From contig NC_135152.1 in NCBI RefSeq assembly GCF_050948215.1, positions 3,506,310-3,570,309 on the forward strand: a DNA stretch of 64,000 nucleotides. The letters run 5' to 3'. A program made the translations under genes and the position numbers. Below, piece after piece: positions 33,574 through 42,633 of the stretch. How positions within the stretch are numbered: the stretch's first letter is position 1; every line of letters starts with the position of its first letter. The DNA comes from Halictus rubicundus (taxonomy: Eukaryota; Arthropoda; Insecta; Hymenoptera; Halictidae). The notes under the pieces are model-generated. The model had not been told where the DNA came from, made no database searches, and saw nothing but the letters and a program-made list of their open reading frames with translations.

Positions 33574-34699
33574 TCTGAAAGGCTGTGAATGGAAATTATT
33601 AATTGAAAACTCACGTGACTACCCCGGGCTTTTAATCGTCAACGATCGTCAGAAACGAAGCTAAAACAATGTTCTAACGAATACTATTTTTAGCCTAGAA
33701 CGACAGAGTACACAATGCACCAAAAGATAGCACGTACAGTGACAAGTATCGACTGACAAAGATGCGAAATGTCCACCGATTCGCTCAGGATCGATATCGA
33801 TGGGGTTCGAAGCTATAATCTGTCTTGCCTTTTAATCTAGACCGACCGGTTATACAATACGCCCCGACGGATAGCAGTCGTTTTATCAAAATTAAATAGC
33901 ACTCGTCCAGGATTACGTAATTTTTCATGGGGACCGCGACAAGATCGGACAGTTCGCTTTTGGCACGGATTCCGAAACGAACAAATCCCGTTCCTGTAAA
34001 TCTCTGGGTCGGCTCGGTGACATCGAAAAATCTCCTGGTAAATACTAACTTTGTAACGGGAAAAATTTTTGCAAAAAAAAAGGAAAAAGAGACAACAAAA
34101 TACATCGTGGATGATCCATTGTTTCGATTCCATTTTCTGCAGCGAGCGTAATTGACACGGCACGTGCGCATTATCGTTCGTAATTGAAAAAACTGATTAT
34201 CTCGAACGTGTTTCTAGTATGTACTTCGATAGCCGGTTATTTCTCTGAAAGATTAATCGATATCGAATCGATTTAGTATCTCAAATTTAATGGGTGTTCC
34301 ATTGTTCAAGATATTGTGTTACTCGATGGTCTTGTTAAGGTTCTGTATACAGGTCGTCTCGTTTAACTCTGCCACACCTAATAACTTTGTTATTTATACA
34401 GATACAAAAAAATGTTTGGAGGGAAAGTTATCGTATTTGGAGGGAAACATAAGTTTGCGTGGTTGAAGGTCGTCTGAAGGTCATATTTCCGAACAGTAAT
34501 GTTTTTTTCAAATGAAATGACTACTTTTTGTGTCGTAAATCGATAGAGTGTTAAATTCTGCGCAAAAATTTATTGGTCTTCGTATGTTCTAAAACTAATA
34601 GTTAACGAGGTATTATTGAAATAATTTCCCGTATGTACTTACCGTATTCTAGTCGAGGGTCATAAGTTCGCAAACTGTTAAATTTTTCTTAATTCAACG
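33574..34699. other. Non-coding, no gene supported; dispersed repeat inside
   Basis: Apart from the repeat at 33925-34035, the stretch 34340-34520 (TTTAACTCTGCCACACCTAA onward, then GGAGGGAAAGTTAT) loosely resembles the 577-700 region in layout. Open frames on both strands around 33785-34171 overlap each other and have no domains. Confidence 0.4.
33925..34035. repeat. Dispersed repeat, paired with 30736-30830
   Basis: See the shared CTTTTGGCACGGATTCC and CCTGTAAATCTC blocks. The two copies are in the same orientation, about 3.2 kb apart. Confidence 0.6.
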
Positions 34700-34845
34700 A
34701 GTCAAGCTTTCATCATTAATTATGTCGTAGTGTCTACTGTGACACAAATTATATTGTAGTTAATATTTGTCATCTCAATTTGAGTTGTGTTTCGTCGCGT
34801 CCTCGTACATGCTCATAAGCGTAAAGTCACGCAGTTAAAAGGCTC
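34700..34845. repeat. Partial copy related to the 52812-53168 element
   Basis: TCATCATTAATTATGTCGTA, GTAGTTAATATTTGTCATCT, CAATTTGAGTTGTGTTTCGT and CATGCTCATAAGCG parallel blocks of 52990-53160 in the same order. The right end CGCAGTTAAAAGG corresponds to CCCAGCTAAAGGG. The left half and the TTAA target are not preserved. Confidence 0.45.
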
Positions 34846-35044
34846 ACTCTTTGCACTCCTGTGTCAAGTGTGACTCGACAACAATTTCATTAACAGGCAT
34901 TCCTTTGTTGCGAGTGACTTGGCATTTTTAAATTGCCGGTCTAAATATACATTAAATGTTACGATATCAATTGATGATTACTGCGGTGAGCAATATTACA
35001 GTCGCATTCAGCCATTCTCTTCATACAATGGACGATGCCCCATC

Positions 35045-35440
35045 CAGAAATTTCAAAAATTTATAAAACTTTCGGGACATGCAGAGCACATGTAAGTATT
35101 ATGCAATTTTTTTTTGCCAGTCAAATTCACTTTGACGGGGTGAAATCGACCCCTGAAAATTCGGCTACTTTTCGTGTTTTTTTTTTTTAATTAAATAAAA
35201 AATTGATAAATGTTTTACCAGACGATAGTGCCCCCATTAAAAAGAACAACTTTTGTCTGGAAACGTTTTTTCTATCCCTTATAGTTTGCGAGTTGTAACT
35301 TGTAACGCAAAATCGAAAAATAGCCGAATTTTCAAGGGTCGATTTCATCCCCTCAAAGTGCGTGTTCCCCCGCCAAAAAATCGCGTAATACATACCTACG
35401 TATGCGCAAAACATCCCCAAAGTGTCATAATTTGTTGAAT
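35045..35440. mobile_element. About 400-bp palindromic element
   Basis: CACTTTGACGGGGTGAAATC at about 35128 is mirrored by GATTTCATCCCCTCAAAGTG at 35340, and GAAAATTCGGCTA by TAGCCGAATTTTC. Outward, GTAAGTATTATGC pairs with GCGTAATACATAC, and the match continues to the outer limits given. There is no coding capacity. The wording of the arms resembles family H (a GGGGATNGA-type block), so the two may be related. Confidence 0.7.
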
Positions 35441-35898
35441 TTCCCTTGTTACTAAGAAAAATTGTTTTGACTGCATTCGGAACAGATCGCTGGAAACAAT
35501 ATGTATTTTCTGGAGACAAAATTGAAAAATTCAGAGTACAAAAGGCGGAACCCTCTTGCACACCGTCGTTCAAGGACACCGTGGAGAAATCGCGTTCCCA
35601 GTGAAGCGCCATTTTCAAATGTGCGTTTTATGGTGTTTCACTGTGGATTTCGGCGAAGGCTGTCGTTCCAGTGGAAGATGAGGAAGCGCGAAGAGGCTCG
35701 CAGGGTTCCGCGGAAACGCAAAATTCCGGAGAAGGCTTAAATGTCCGAGGTTCGCATAAGGGACCGCAAGCCGCACAATTGGGCGCGGTGGACCGCACGC
35801 GGCACGCGAGACCGCACAGTGCAACGTAACGAGCCGCATTCCGAGCGTGGACCGCATAACAGGCCGCGCACGGCCCAACGGTTGCGCACCACTGCTTT

Positions 35899-35940
<42 letters not shown>

Positions 35941-37240
35941 CGCCTCTCCCGCTCTCCTGACGCACCTGAGCTGAGGTATTCGACGAAAAACAAAGCCGCC
36001 AATCAGGTGAGAATCGTTTCCCGCCGGTCCGCTGCGTCCTGACTTGATCGATCGGCAACGATCGATCGGCTCTAGTTATATTTATAGAGGAAACGCTGAC
36101 GATACTGTTTTTTATGTTTATGCTCCAATGGAGCCTCCAATAATTATTGTTTATTGGCTTTGCTGAATTCCCGTGGAAATGAGCTAGTGATAAAATTATG
36201 GAAAAATAGCGTGTTTTCAATTTTAATTTAACATTCAGTCCGTGCCTGTGCAAGTTAAACAATCGGTTCCTGCCACATTCGTTGCAAGATATAGGAGTCA
36301 CGTAAGAACGTTTTTAATAATTTTACGAGGTCGAACATAATACATTCATTCTATTCTATTTCTCCAATCTTTACATTATGTCAAATTGCAGCTGCTCGTT
36401 TTCGTCATAAATGCATACAATCAGCAGACTACTCGTACAAGATGCTAGTTCAACCCTGAGACATCTAGACTTCGGATTTGATGCATTTGTGACAGAAATG
36501 AGGTGAATTTTAAAATTGTGGAAAGTTCTAAAAAATTGTAGAATATCGTTGTATAATTTTCAGTAATTATTATTATTATTATTATGTTCTTGTTATTCTT
36601 TTTCAGTTCTGTTTCCTGTGTGTCTAATAATAACAATAGATTGAATCATTGATAAACGGATGATGATCGTGGATTACAATCAGAGGTCCCACGAAACGAC
36701 AGTTCTTTTTCGAAGGGATGACCGAATTAGCTAAAGCCCGCAAGAAGACTTAATTGCGGGACAGTTAATAAGGCAGAGTCCCCGACAAGGGTGAGATTAA
36801 TGCGTGGGCAGCCGTTTAAAAAGTTCCTGGCCAAAGGAGAGAACCCTTAACTCTTGCCAGAGGATATCGAGCCTCTGCGAGTAGCATCCTTCGTCCTTCG
36901 ACGACGTCGAAATCTAATTTAAACTCGGCTGCCTGTCCCTCGATACGATCTCGTTCGAGGGTTGTCCGGGTACGGGACGATTATAAAAATGCCAGTAACT
37001 GGCTGTAACGATGGGAAAAAGGAGGAAAATTTCGTCCGTGGGGCCCGCTACCGTGCTCCTTAACGAGCCAACTATTACGTTGATTAGGTCGCAGCGGGAC
37101 AGCAATTATCCCGCGGTACACGTTCGAGAAATAAATGACTCCGAGATTAATATGTCGCGAGATTAATGCGGGAGGGCGATGATCGATAATATCACGTGGC
37201 TTCTTTACACGCCGGGTTACGGTAGGTTGCTATCCAGGAA
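35441..37240. other. Non-coding; (CT)n at 35900-35936; GC-rich 35560-36090 and 36700-37210
   Basis: A 228-codon minus-strand open frame (35615-36301) crosses the CT run and has no domain, so it is not called. The stretch 35755-35870 repeats a GACCGCA-like motif several times. A TAGACTGCGG-family right end is at 36410-36432. An ATT run is at 36567-36585. The block 36700-37170 is unrepetitive and could be conserved non-coding DNA. Confidence 0.45.
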
Positions 37241-37860
37241 TCATAGGGGTGTTCAAAATTATCGAGAAGATCATCTTCTTGTTTTAGAAGAAAATGAAGC
37301 AAATAAAATGTGACACTGGCCTAATTAGAAGTCTCTTGGTAGTGACTAGGATTCTATAGGGTGTACAGAATGATCAGAAAAAACTACAATACATGGCATC
37401 CTTGTTTTCACTTAGGGGATGATGTTTGATCTCTTAAGTATGGCGCGCTTGTCCGCAACTCTGTCTCCCGGGGACGGCGAGCATGGCCGCGGATGGCACA
37501 AAAGCCGCTATAGTGGTTCGTACCGTTCAAACTGATGCTTTCCACGGAAGCCACTATAATGGCGTACAGTGCTTAAGAGGTTAAATCGAGATTAAAGTAA
37601 GAATAGGAGACAAAAATAAATGAATAAAAAAATAAAACTGATCTGAATACACGTCTGGCAGGCTATTGTTACTGATTAGGAATCTACAGGGTGTCCAGAG
37701 TTATCAGGAATAATTCACCGTCTCCTTATTTTAAGGGATGATGCTTAGGCAACATAAGATTGTGGCAGAAAATAAAACTGATCAATATTAAAATCATGCA
37801 GTATGCTTTTAATGACTATGAATCTACAGGGTGTCTAGAATTTTTCCAAAAACAATAATC
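37241..37860. repeat. Diverged tandem repeats with TAYAGGGTGTNCAGA motif
   Basis: The motif recurs at about 37243, 37353, 37681 and 37821, followed each time by a Y-TTATC-like block; the middle copies also share GGGATGATG. AATAAAACTGATC occurs at 37631 and 37769. The long second interval contains the TTAA-flanked insertion at 37438-37572. Confidence 0.65.
37438..37572. mobile_element. 135-bp TTAA-flanked insertion within the tandem repeat
   Basis: TTAA lies at 37434-37437 and 37573-37576. Internally GCCGCTATAGTGGTTC is mirrored by GAAGCCACTATAATGGC. The right end in reverse complement is GCACTGTACGCC; the left is GTATGGCGCGC, an imperfect partner. TTAA target use suggests a piggyBac-type MITE. 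Confidence 0.5.
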
Positions 37861-39080
37861 TCACCATTTCACCCTAACGAACGTCATTCAAATGATTGAA
37901 GATGAAAAGACAGCTTTAGAGCGAAGACTAATAAACTGAAAGTGACAGTTGATGTTTCTAATAAACACGATCGCTGTCTTGATCTTGATGCTAGCATAGA
38001 TCGTTAGAACCTATTCAATGACATGATTTAAGGACTGTTAGACTATTATGGTTTCATTGCTTTTAATAACGAAAACAGCAACGATGAATAAGCAGGACGT
38101 GGTCGCGAAGCGGAAGTACAACAGCAATTTGTTCAACAACTACGAACACGTCACCGTTTCGCAACGATTCCGCATGGTCTCGACGCGACAGAGTCACCGA
38201 CGGGGTTTTTATTCCGGAATATATATTTCTTTTTTTTTTTCGCGAATTTGACAGCGCTCGTAAAAGAGCGTTTCGCGCGCGCGACAAAAACTCGCCCATT
38301 ACGAATTTCGAAAGTTCGTGTTACGGACCGTGGAAAAATCCAATCGGTCGGAATCGCGAGCACCGTTGGCTCTACAAAAATTGATCGGTGCTTAACGAGC
38401 TTGTAATTACCTGAAATCTTCGCCAAAGTGTCTGCACAGTCGGTCGAATCTCAAAATTGCTCGCGAAAAACAGTCTCGCTTACCGTACAATCATTCTACT
38501 TTCAAACCCAACATTTGTCACGTTTGGGTTCACGGATTTTATTCAGAATGAAATATACTGTAGTACAAAGGAAATTAGGGGACATTTCTGTCATCAATCC
38601 GCTGACATCGAATTTGTTTATAAAACACAAGCCTCTGAGCTTGACAAGATTTACAAACAAGTTCTCGTAGAAACATATAAAATGCGTTGCACATTTGAAT
38701 TTTTATTTTCGGAAGTATTTATTGGATCGGGTTGGACATTTTCATATCTCGATCTAGTAGGACCGGACTATTGTTATAAATTTTTTAGGATCCCTTTTCG
38801 AAGCACAGCTCCTGCAATAACAATTATCAATAGAGTATATCAAGTCGATCGTCCATCGATTGAAATTGTATATTAACCTCCCTTTAAACTTATGTAAGAT
38901 AATTATTATAATATTTTAGGATCGTATAGCGGTCTATAAACGTTCAAGGCGTATCTGCGTGATGCAGGAAAAATTCGATAATATACATATTTTTCACATT
39001 TGCGGTTCCAAAGGTCACCTCATAACAGGAAAAATTCATAGATGTGACAACGAAGTCAGTGTATCCGAATTTCCCTTGAA
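37861..39080. other. Non-coding flank of the LINE; unassigned open frame 38457-38876
   Basis: A 139-codon plus-strand frame (38457-38876) has no recognisable motif. It is not part of the LINE, whose 5' junction is fixed at 39091 by the target-site duplication. No gene called. Confidence 0.4.
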
Positions 39081-39090
39081 TCGCGTCTGC
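39081..39090. repeat. LINE target-site duplication, left copy
   Basis: TCGCGTCTGC is identical to 40765-40774 directly after the poly(A) tail. Two preceding A bases would also match but cannot be separated from the tail. Confidence 0.88.
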
Positions 39091-40633
39091 ATTCCTCCTG
39101 GTACAGTTTCGATTGAAATAGATAAATTCACTGTTAAATCTAGTGAAACTGTTCGTTTTTTAGGCATTATTTTTTATTATAGCATGACATTTATTCCGCA
39201 AGTTGACTGCGTTATTAAAAAATGCTCGAACGCCGTCAATATAATAAAATACATACGTGGCACGTGGTGGGGATCCGATCCGGCCACACTCCTTATTTTA
39301 TATAAAAGTTATGTGCGTTCCATTATTGATTATGGGTCTTTCGTGTACTCTCCTACAAGACGAAATATCTCCGACAAACTTGAAAAACTGCAATTCTCTG
39401 CTATAAGGTTCGCTTTGGGATATCGTAGAAGTACCCCGCTGATAAAAGATCGTTCAATGTTTCTCTGTCATAATTTTCTTGCTAAACTCCACTCAAATGA
39501 AAGTTCACTTTGTCTCCAAGCTATCAAAGGATACTATAATAGAGTTAAAAATAGAGCAATTAGGTCTAATGACATATTGAGTTAGTGCATAATTTCTTTT
39601 CGTAAATTTTCTAACTTAATTGAATCTGAAATTAATTTCAATATCTTTTGTTATGATTTTAAAACGCTTACTACCTCAATTCCCTTTGATTTTGAATTTG
39701 GATTCAATCTCAAAAAATGTGATGACCGTGACCAGAAAATCGAGAGTCTCGAGAGACTCGAGAGTCATTTACTGACGGTGGTACAATTTTAAATGCAGAA
39801 TTCGTCGGTTCCGCTTGTTTCTGCCCTGAGTTAAATTATCACACAACTAAGAGTGTCGACTATAATGCCTCTGTGTTTACAGCAGAGTGTATTGCTTTGA
39901 ATATTGAAATTATAGAATGAGCTATAATAACCAAAGCTTTATTATCTTGACAGACTCCCTTAGTGCTCTAGTAAGTCTGAAATCTCCTAAACTTAATGTT
40001 AGAACTAACAGATTCATCTTGGAAATTAAAAGAAAATTTATTCAATTTCATGAAAATTCCAATAATCACTCGATAAAATTCTTCTGGATTCCGGCCCACT
40101 CGGGAAGACGGGGTTACGAGAGGGCTGATGCCCTAGCTAAAGAAGCTACTGTTGCCAGTTCCTTGAAAGTCTCTAAGATTCCATTTACTGACCTACCCGA
40201 AACTTTTAAGAAGGATGCGATTTTAAATACAGTTAAAATAATAAAAGATCAAGGGCTACATAAGGGTAAAGCTTATTTTCAACGATTCTACAAAGATGTT
40301 CGTTCACCTTGGTTCGGGCATAAAAAGCTAACCCGTCAATGCATTGTTTCAATTAATCGATGCAGGGCGGACCATTATCATTTGGCTGCTTCACTTGCTC
40401 GCATTGGCATCATCGATAACCCCAAATGTAAATGTAACCAAGAGCAAGAAACGCTTAACCATGTTCTATGGCAGTGTAACCTATATAATGATCAGAGGAT
40501 AAAGCTTATCCAAAATCTTTCTAAAGCAGGATTTCAATTGCCATTGGACATAGGCTGCTTAATAGTTGATCCTAATATTAATGCGTGCGTTTATATAATA
40601 GCCTTTCTAAATACATGTAACCTACGTGCCTAA
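39091..40633 (+). pseudogene. LINE ORF2 fragment: RT thumb, RNase H, Cys/His knuckle
   Basis: The first frame (39091-39585) begins IPPGTVSIEID and contains FLGIIF, then GTWWGSDPATLLILYKSYV and IDYGSFVYSP, the classic post-catalytic segment of I/Jockey-type RTs. It ends at a premature TAG (39583). The same frame continues past the stop to about 39767. The catalytic YXDD box is missing because of the truncation. RNase H resumes in another frame at about 39768 with FTDGG (first Asp, 39774) and TAECIAL (Glu, 39885). A second shift at 39917 leads to LTDSLSAL, WIPAHSGRRG and YERADALAKEA. The DEDD residues and His are therefore all present but split over frames. A CXC-X8-H-X4-C knuckle (CKC...H...C, about 40427-40477) follows, and the frame ends at TAA 40631. 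The element is non-functional. Confidence 0.93.
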
Positions 40634-40722
40634 GAATCTTTGTTTCTTTTTATATCGTTGCTAACGTTTTCGTTATACCATACAATATACTTTGTAATAC
40701 TCTGTACTAAGCATTATGTAAT

Positions 40723-40728
40723 AATAAA
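40723..40728 (+). promoter_or_regulatory. Polyadenylation signal of the LINE
   Basis: AATAAA lies 19 bases before the 18-A tail, consistent with reverse transcription of a polyadenylated transcript. Confidence 0.75.
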
Positions 40729-40764
40729 TCTCGTAAGAGATTTCCTAAAAAAAAAAAAAAAAAA

Positions 40765-40774
40765 TCGCGTCTGC
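40765..40774. repeat. LINE target-site duplication, right copy
   Basis: TCGCGTCTGC follows the A tail directly and equals 39081-39090. Past it the flanks diverge at once (CGCAAG here, ATTCCT there), which fixes the junction. Confidence 0.88.
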
Positions 40775-42094
40775 CGCAAGTAACGGCGCAATCTTCGCCC
40801 CGCAGACTGACAATACCGCGCCCCGCTGTCAGAATTGATTGTGCCCGGTGCGCGACACGGCTGTAAACTATGAAACACCGCGTTCACAATGCCGCGGCAC
40901 GGTTTTATTACGGGGCCGCGCCCGCGCTCGCGCGTTTCGGCAGTTGCGTTTCCCGTTCCGGCGATAACTGTCGTTCTCCCGGAGCCGAGCAAGACGATTC
41001 CGGGGACGCAAACACGTATCGCGGAGTTCAGCGTTTTCGATTACTCGTCCAATTTTATGCGCCATTTAATTTTACGCGACTGGGTTATTCAGGCAATCCG
41101 TGCGACACCCGAAAACGCGAGCAGCTATCTATCCTACGTACTACCTACAAGAAAAAAGAAGCAGAAACGAAGAAAAATTTGCTTGCTCGGGGGAACTGAA
41201 AGACAGAGAGCGAGAGAGAGAGAGGGGGCGGGGAGAGGGAGGGAGAGGGAGGGAGAATAAAACTTTATCACGGAAATTGTTAAACGCGATCAAACACTTA
41301 CGATCCGTTACTTTGCTCCCGGAGAGTCTCAAGAATAGACCAACTTTTTTTACGGTTCGAACGATAAGGCGGAGAGATCGGGGCCTCGAAAGCCGCGAGC
41401 ATTTTCGCGAGGACGTACTGCGCCAGTGCACGAGAAGAACGTTTTAAAAAGTTGCGCGTCCGAGACTCTTTGTCGAGCAACAATAGCGGCCGCCTTTCTT
41501 TTATTAGCCATTAACCGGTGGGTCGACTGTTTCGCCCAAAGGAACCTAATCCTGCATATTTTAATCGCGATCCCGGCATCGAACTGGCGGGCGCGCGGCA
41601 AGCAGCAAGCAAGCAGCGTCGGGCAACGCGAAACTCCCTGAAAACTTCCCTTAATATTGCGATAACGTTTATACGCGTGCAGGAGGCTGCACGGCCGCCT
41701 TTTAAGGGTGTCCCATAAATTTCCAAAGTACCCGTAAAATGATTATAAACGACCGAAGTTATCCTTAACTGTGCGCCGACGTTGATTTAACGGAGACTTT
41801 ACGTGCCTAAAGGCCGCGGATGTATATTGTTGCGGCGAGCTTCGAGCGGAGCCACCGACCCTAACGAAGGATCCCTTGGGAAGCATTATTTCGACGATTC
41901 TGCAACCCCGGGTTCAAAAATCTTACCGCTGGAAAAAAGACCTGCTGACGGATTTCGACGAGTTATTCCGTCGGGGAACGCTGTGGTTTCCTTTTCACGG
42001 AGGTGAGTCTTCGAATCAACAAATGTGCAAGAACTGTTTAAAATTTCATGACTGAAGTTGTCCTGGTCGAAGGAATTGGACGTGTATTACTTAA
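40775..42094. other. GC-rich non-coding; impure (GA)n at 41201-41256
   Basis: CpG-rich throughout 40780-41990. Many overlapping open frames occur on both strands with no recognisable domain. No gene supported. Confidence 0.45.
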
Positions 42095-42334
42095 CCCTTA
42101 GCACTCAAATGGCGACTGTAAGGCGCCACTAAAGATTGCTGTATCATTATTCAAAATATTGATTACATTATTAAATTTGTTCGTATTTAATAAATTACTA
42201 AACATTTAAGTACTCTGCGAGTAAATTGCACCATTTTCGTATGTATAGTATGAAAAAATATATACAGAAAGGAAATATTCTAGATAGGAAGAAATGTTTC
42301 GTTTTAGAGCTAAAATGGCTACGAGTGCAAAGGG
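42095..42334. mobile_element. 240-bp TTAA-flanked MITE, family C (piggyBac-like)
   Basis: The element is bounded by TTAA at 42091-42094 and 42335-42338. The left terminus is CCCTTAGCACTCAAATGG; the right in reverse complement is CCCTTTGCACTCGTAGCC. It aligns end to end with 45982-46221 in reverse orientation, and both are exactly 240 bp. CCC termini at TTAA fit the piggyBac superfamily. No coding capacity. Confidence 0.88.
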
Positions 42335-42376
42335 TTAATATTATTAATAAACACTTTTTCCACTGGAAGCTATATA

Positions 42377-42564
42377 CAGTGAATTCTCGATATATGTCAA
42401 CAACGCAGGTCTTGTATCGCATTGAGCAGTGTTACGTTTGCACTCCTCGGCGTCTGAGGCCTCTCGAGCTTTGCGGCCCCTCACGGGGTGTACCCCGCGG
42501 TAGTGGGGATAATTCCGCGGCGTTTATCATCCAGGCTTTGGCGACATATATTGAGAAATCACTG
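42377..42564. mobile_element. 188-bp TA-flanked MITE (mariner-like)
   Basis: TA at 42375-42376 precedes CAGTGAATTCTCGATATATG. The right end in reverse complement is CAGTGATTTCTCAATATATG and is followed by TA at 42565-42566. The matched ends continue through GTC and CAA. The interior is GC-rich. Confidence 0.88.
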
Positions 42565-42633
42565 TAGTAGAATCTCTGTTGTCCGAACTAATCAGGAGAA
42601 CATGGTTATACGGACGACAGTTAGATACAGTGA
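42561..42633. repeat. Short palindrome with pogo-like ends abutting the mariner MITE
   Basis: GTAGAATCTCTGTTGTCCGA on the left is partly mirrored by the right end, which reads CTGTATCTAACTGTCGTCCG in reverse complement. It overlaps the terminal TA of the 42377 element, so the two are adjoining or nested insertions. Confidence 0.4.

Larger units (their letters stand above)
39091..40764 (+). mobile_element. 5'-truncated I-type non-LTR retrotransposon
   Basis: This 1,674-bp insertion starts inside the reverse transcriptase region and ends in an A18 tail (40747-40764) preceded by AATAAA at 40723. A perfect 10-bp duplication (TCGCGTCTGC) flanks it. It encodes the RT thumb region, RNase H and a C-terminal Cys/His knuckle, the order expected for the I group of LINEs, where RNase H follows RT. 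Truncation at the 5' end is normal for LINE insertion by target-primed reverse transcription. Stops and frameshifts show it is dead, yet the duplication is still perfect. Confidence 0.95.

Noticed and set aside
35615..36301. 228-codon minus-strand open frame
   Set aside because: It passes through a (CT)n microsatellite, has Arg-Glu repeats and no domain, and competes with open frames on the other strand. Chance in GC-rich sequence.
38457..38876. 139-codon open frame just upstream of the LINE, considered as lost RT sequence
   Set aside because: The target-site duplication at 39081 places it outside the LINE, it has no YXDD box or other RT motif, and I recognise no other family.
38959..39090. 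First 44 codons of the frame that continues into the LINE
   Set aside because: They precede the insertion junction and are host sequence joined by chance.
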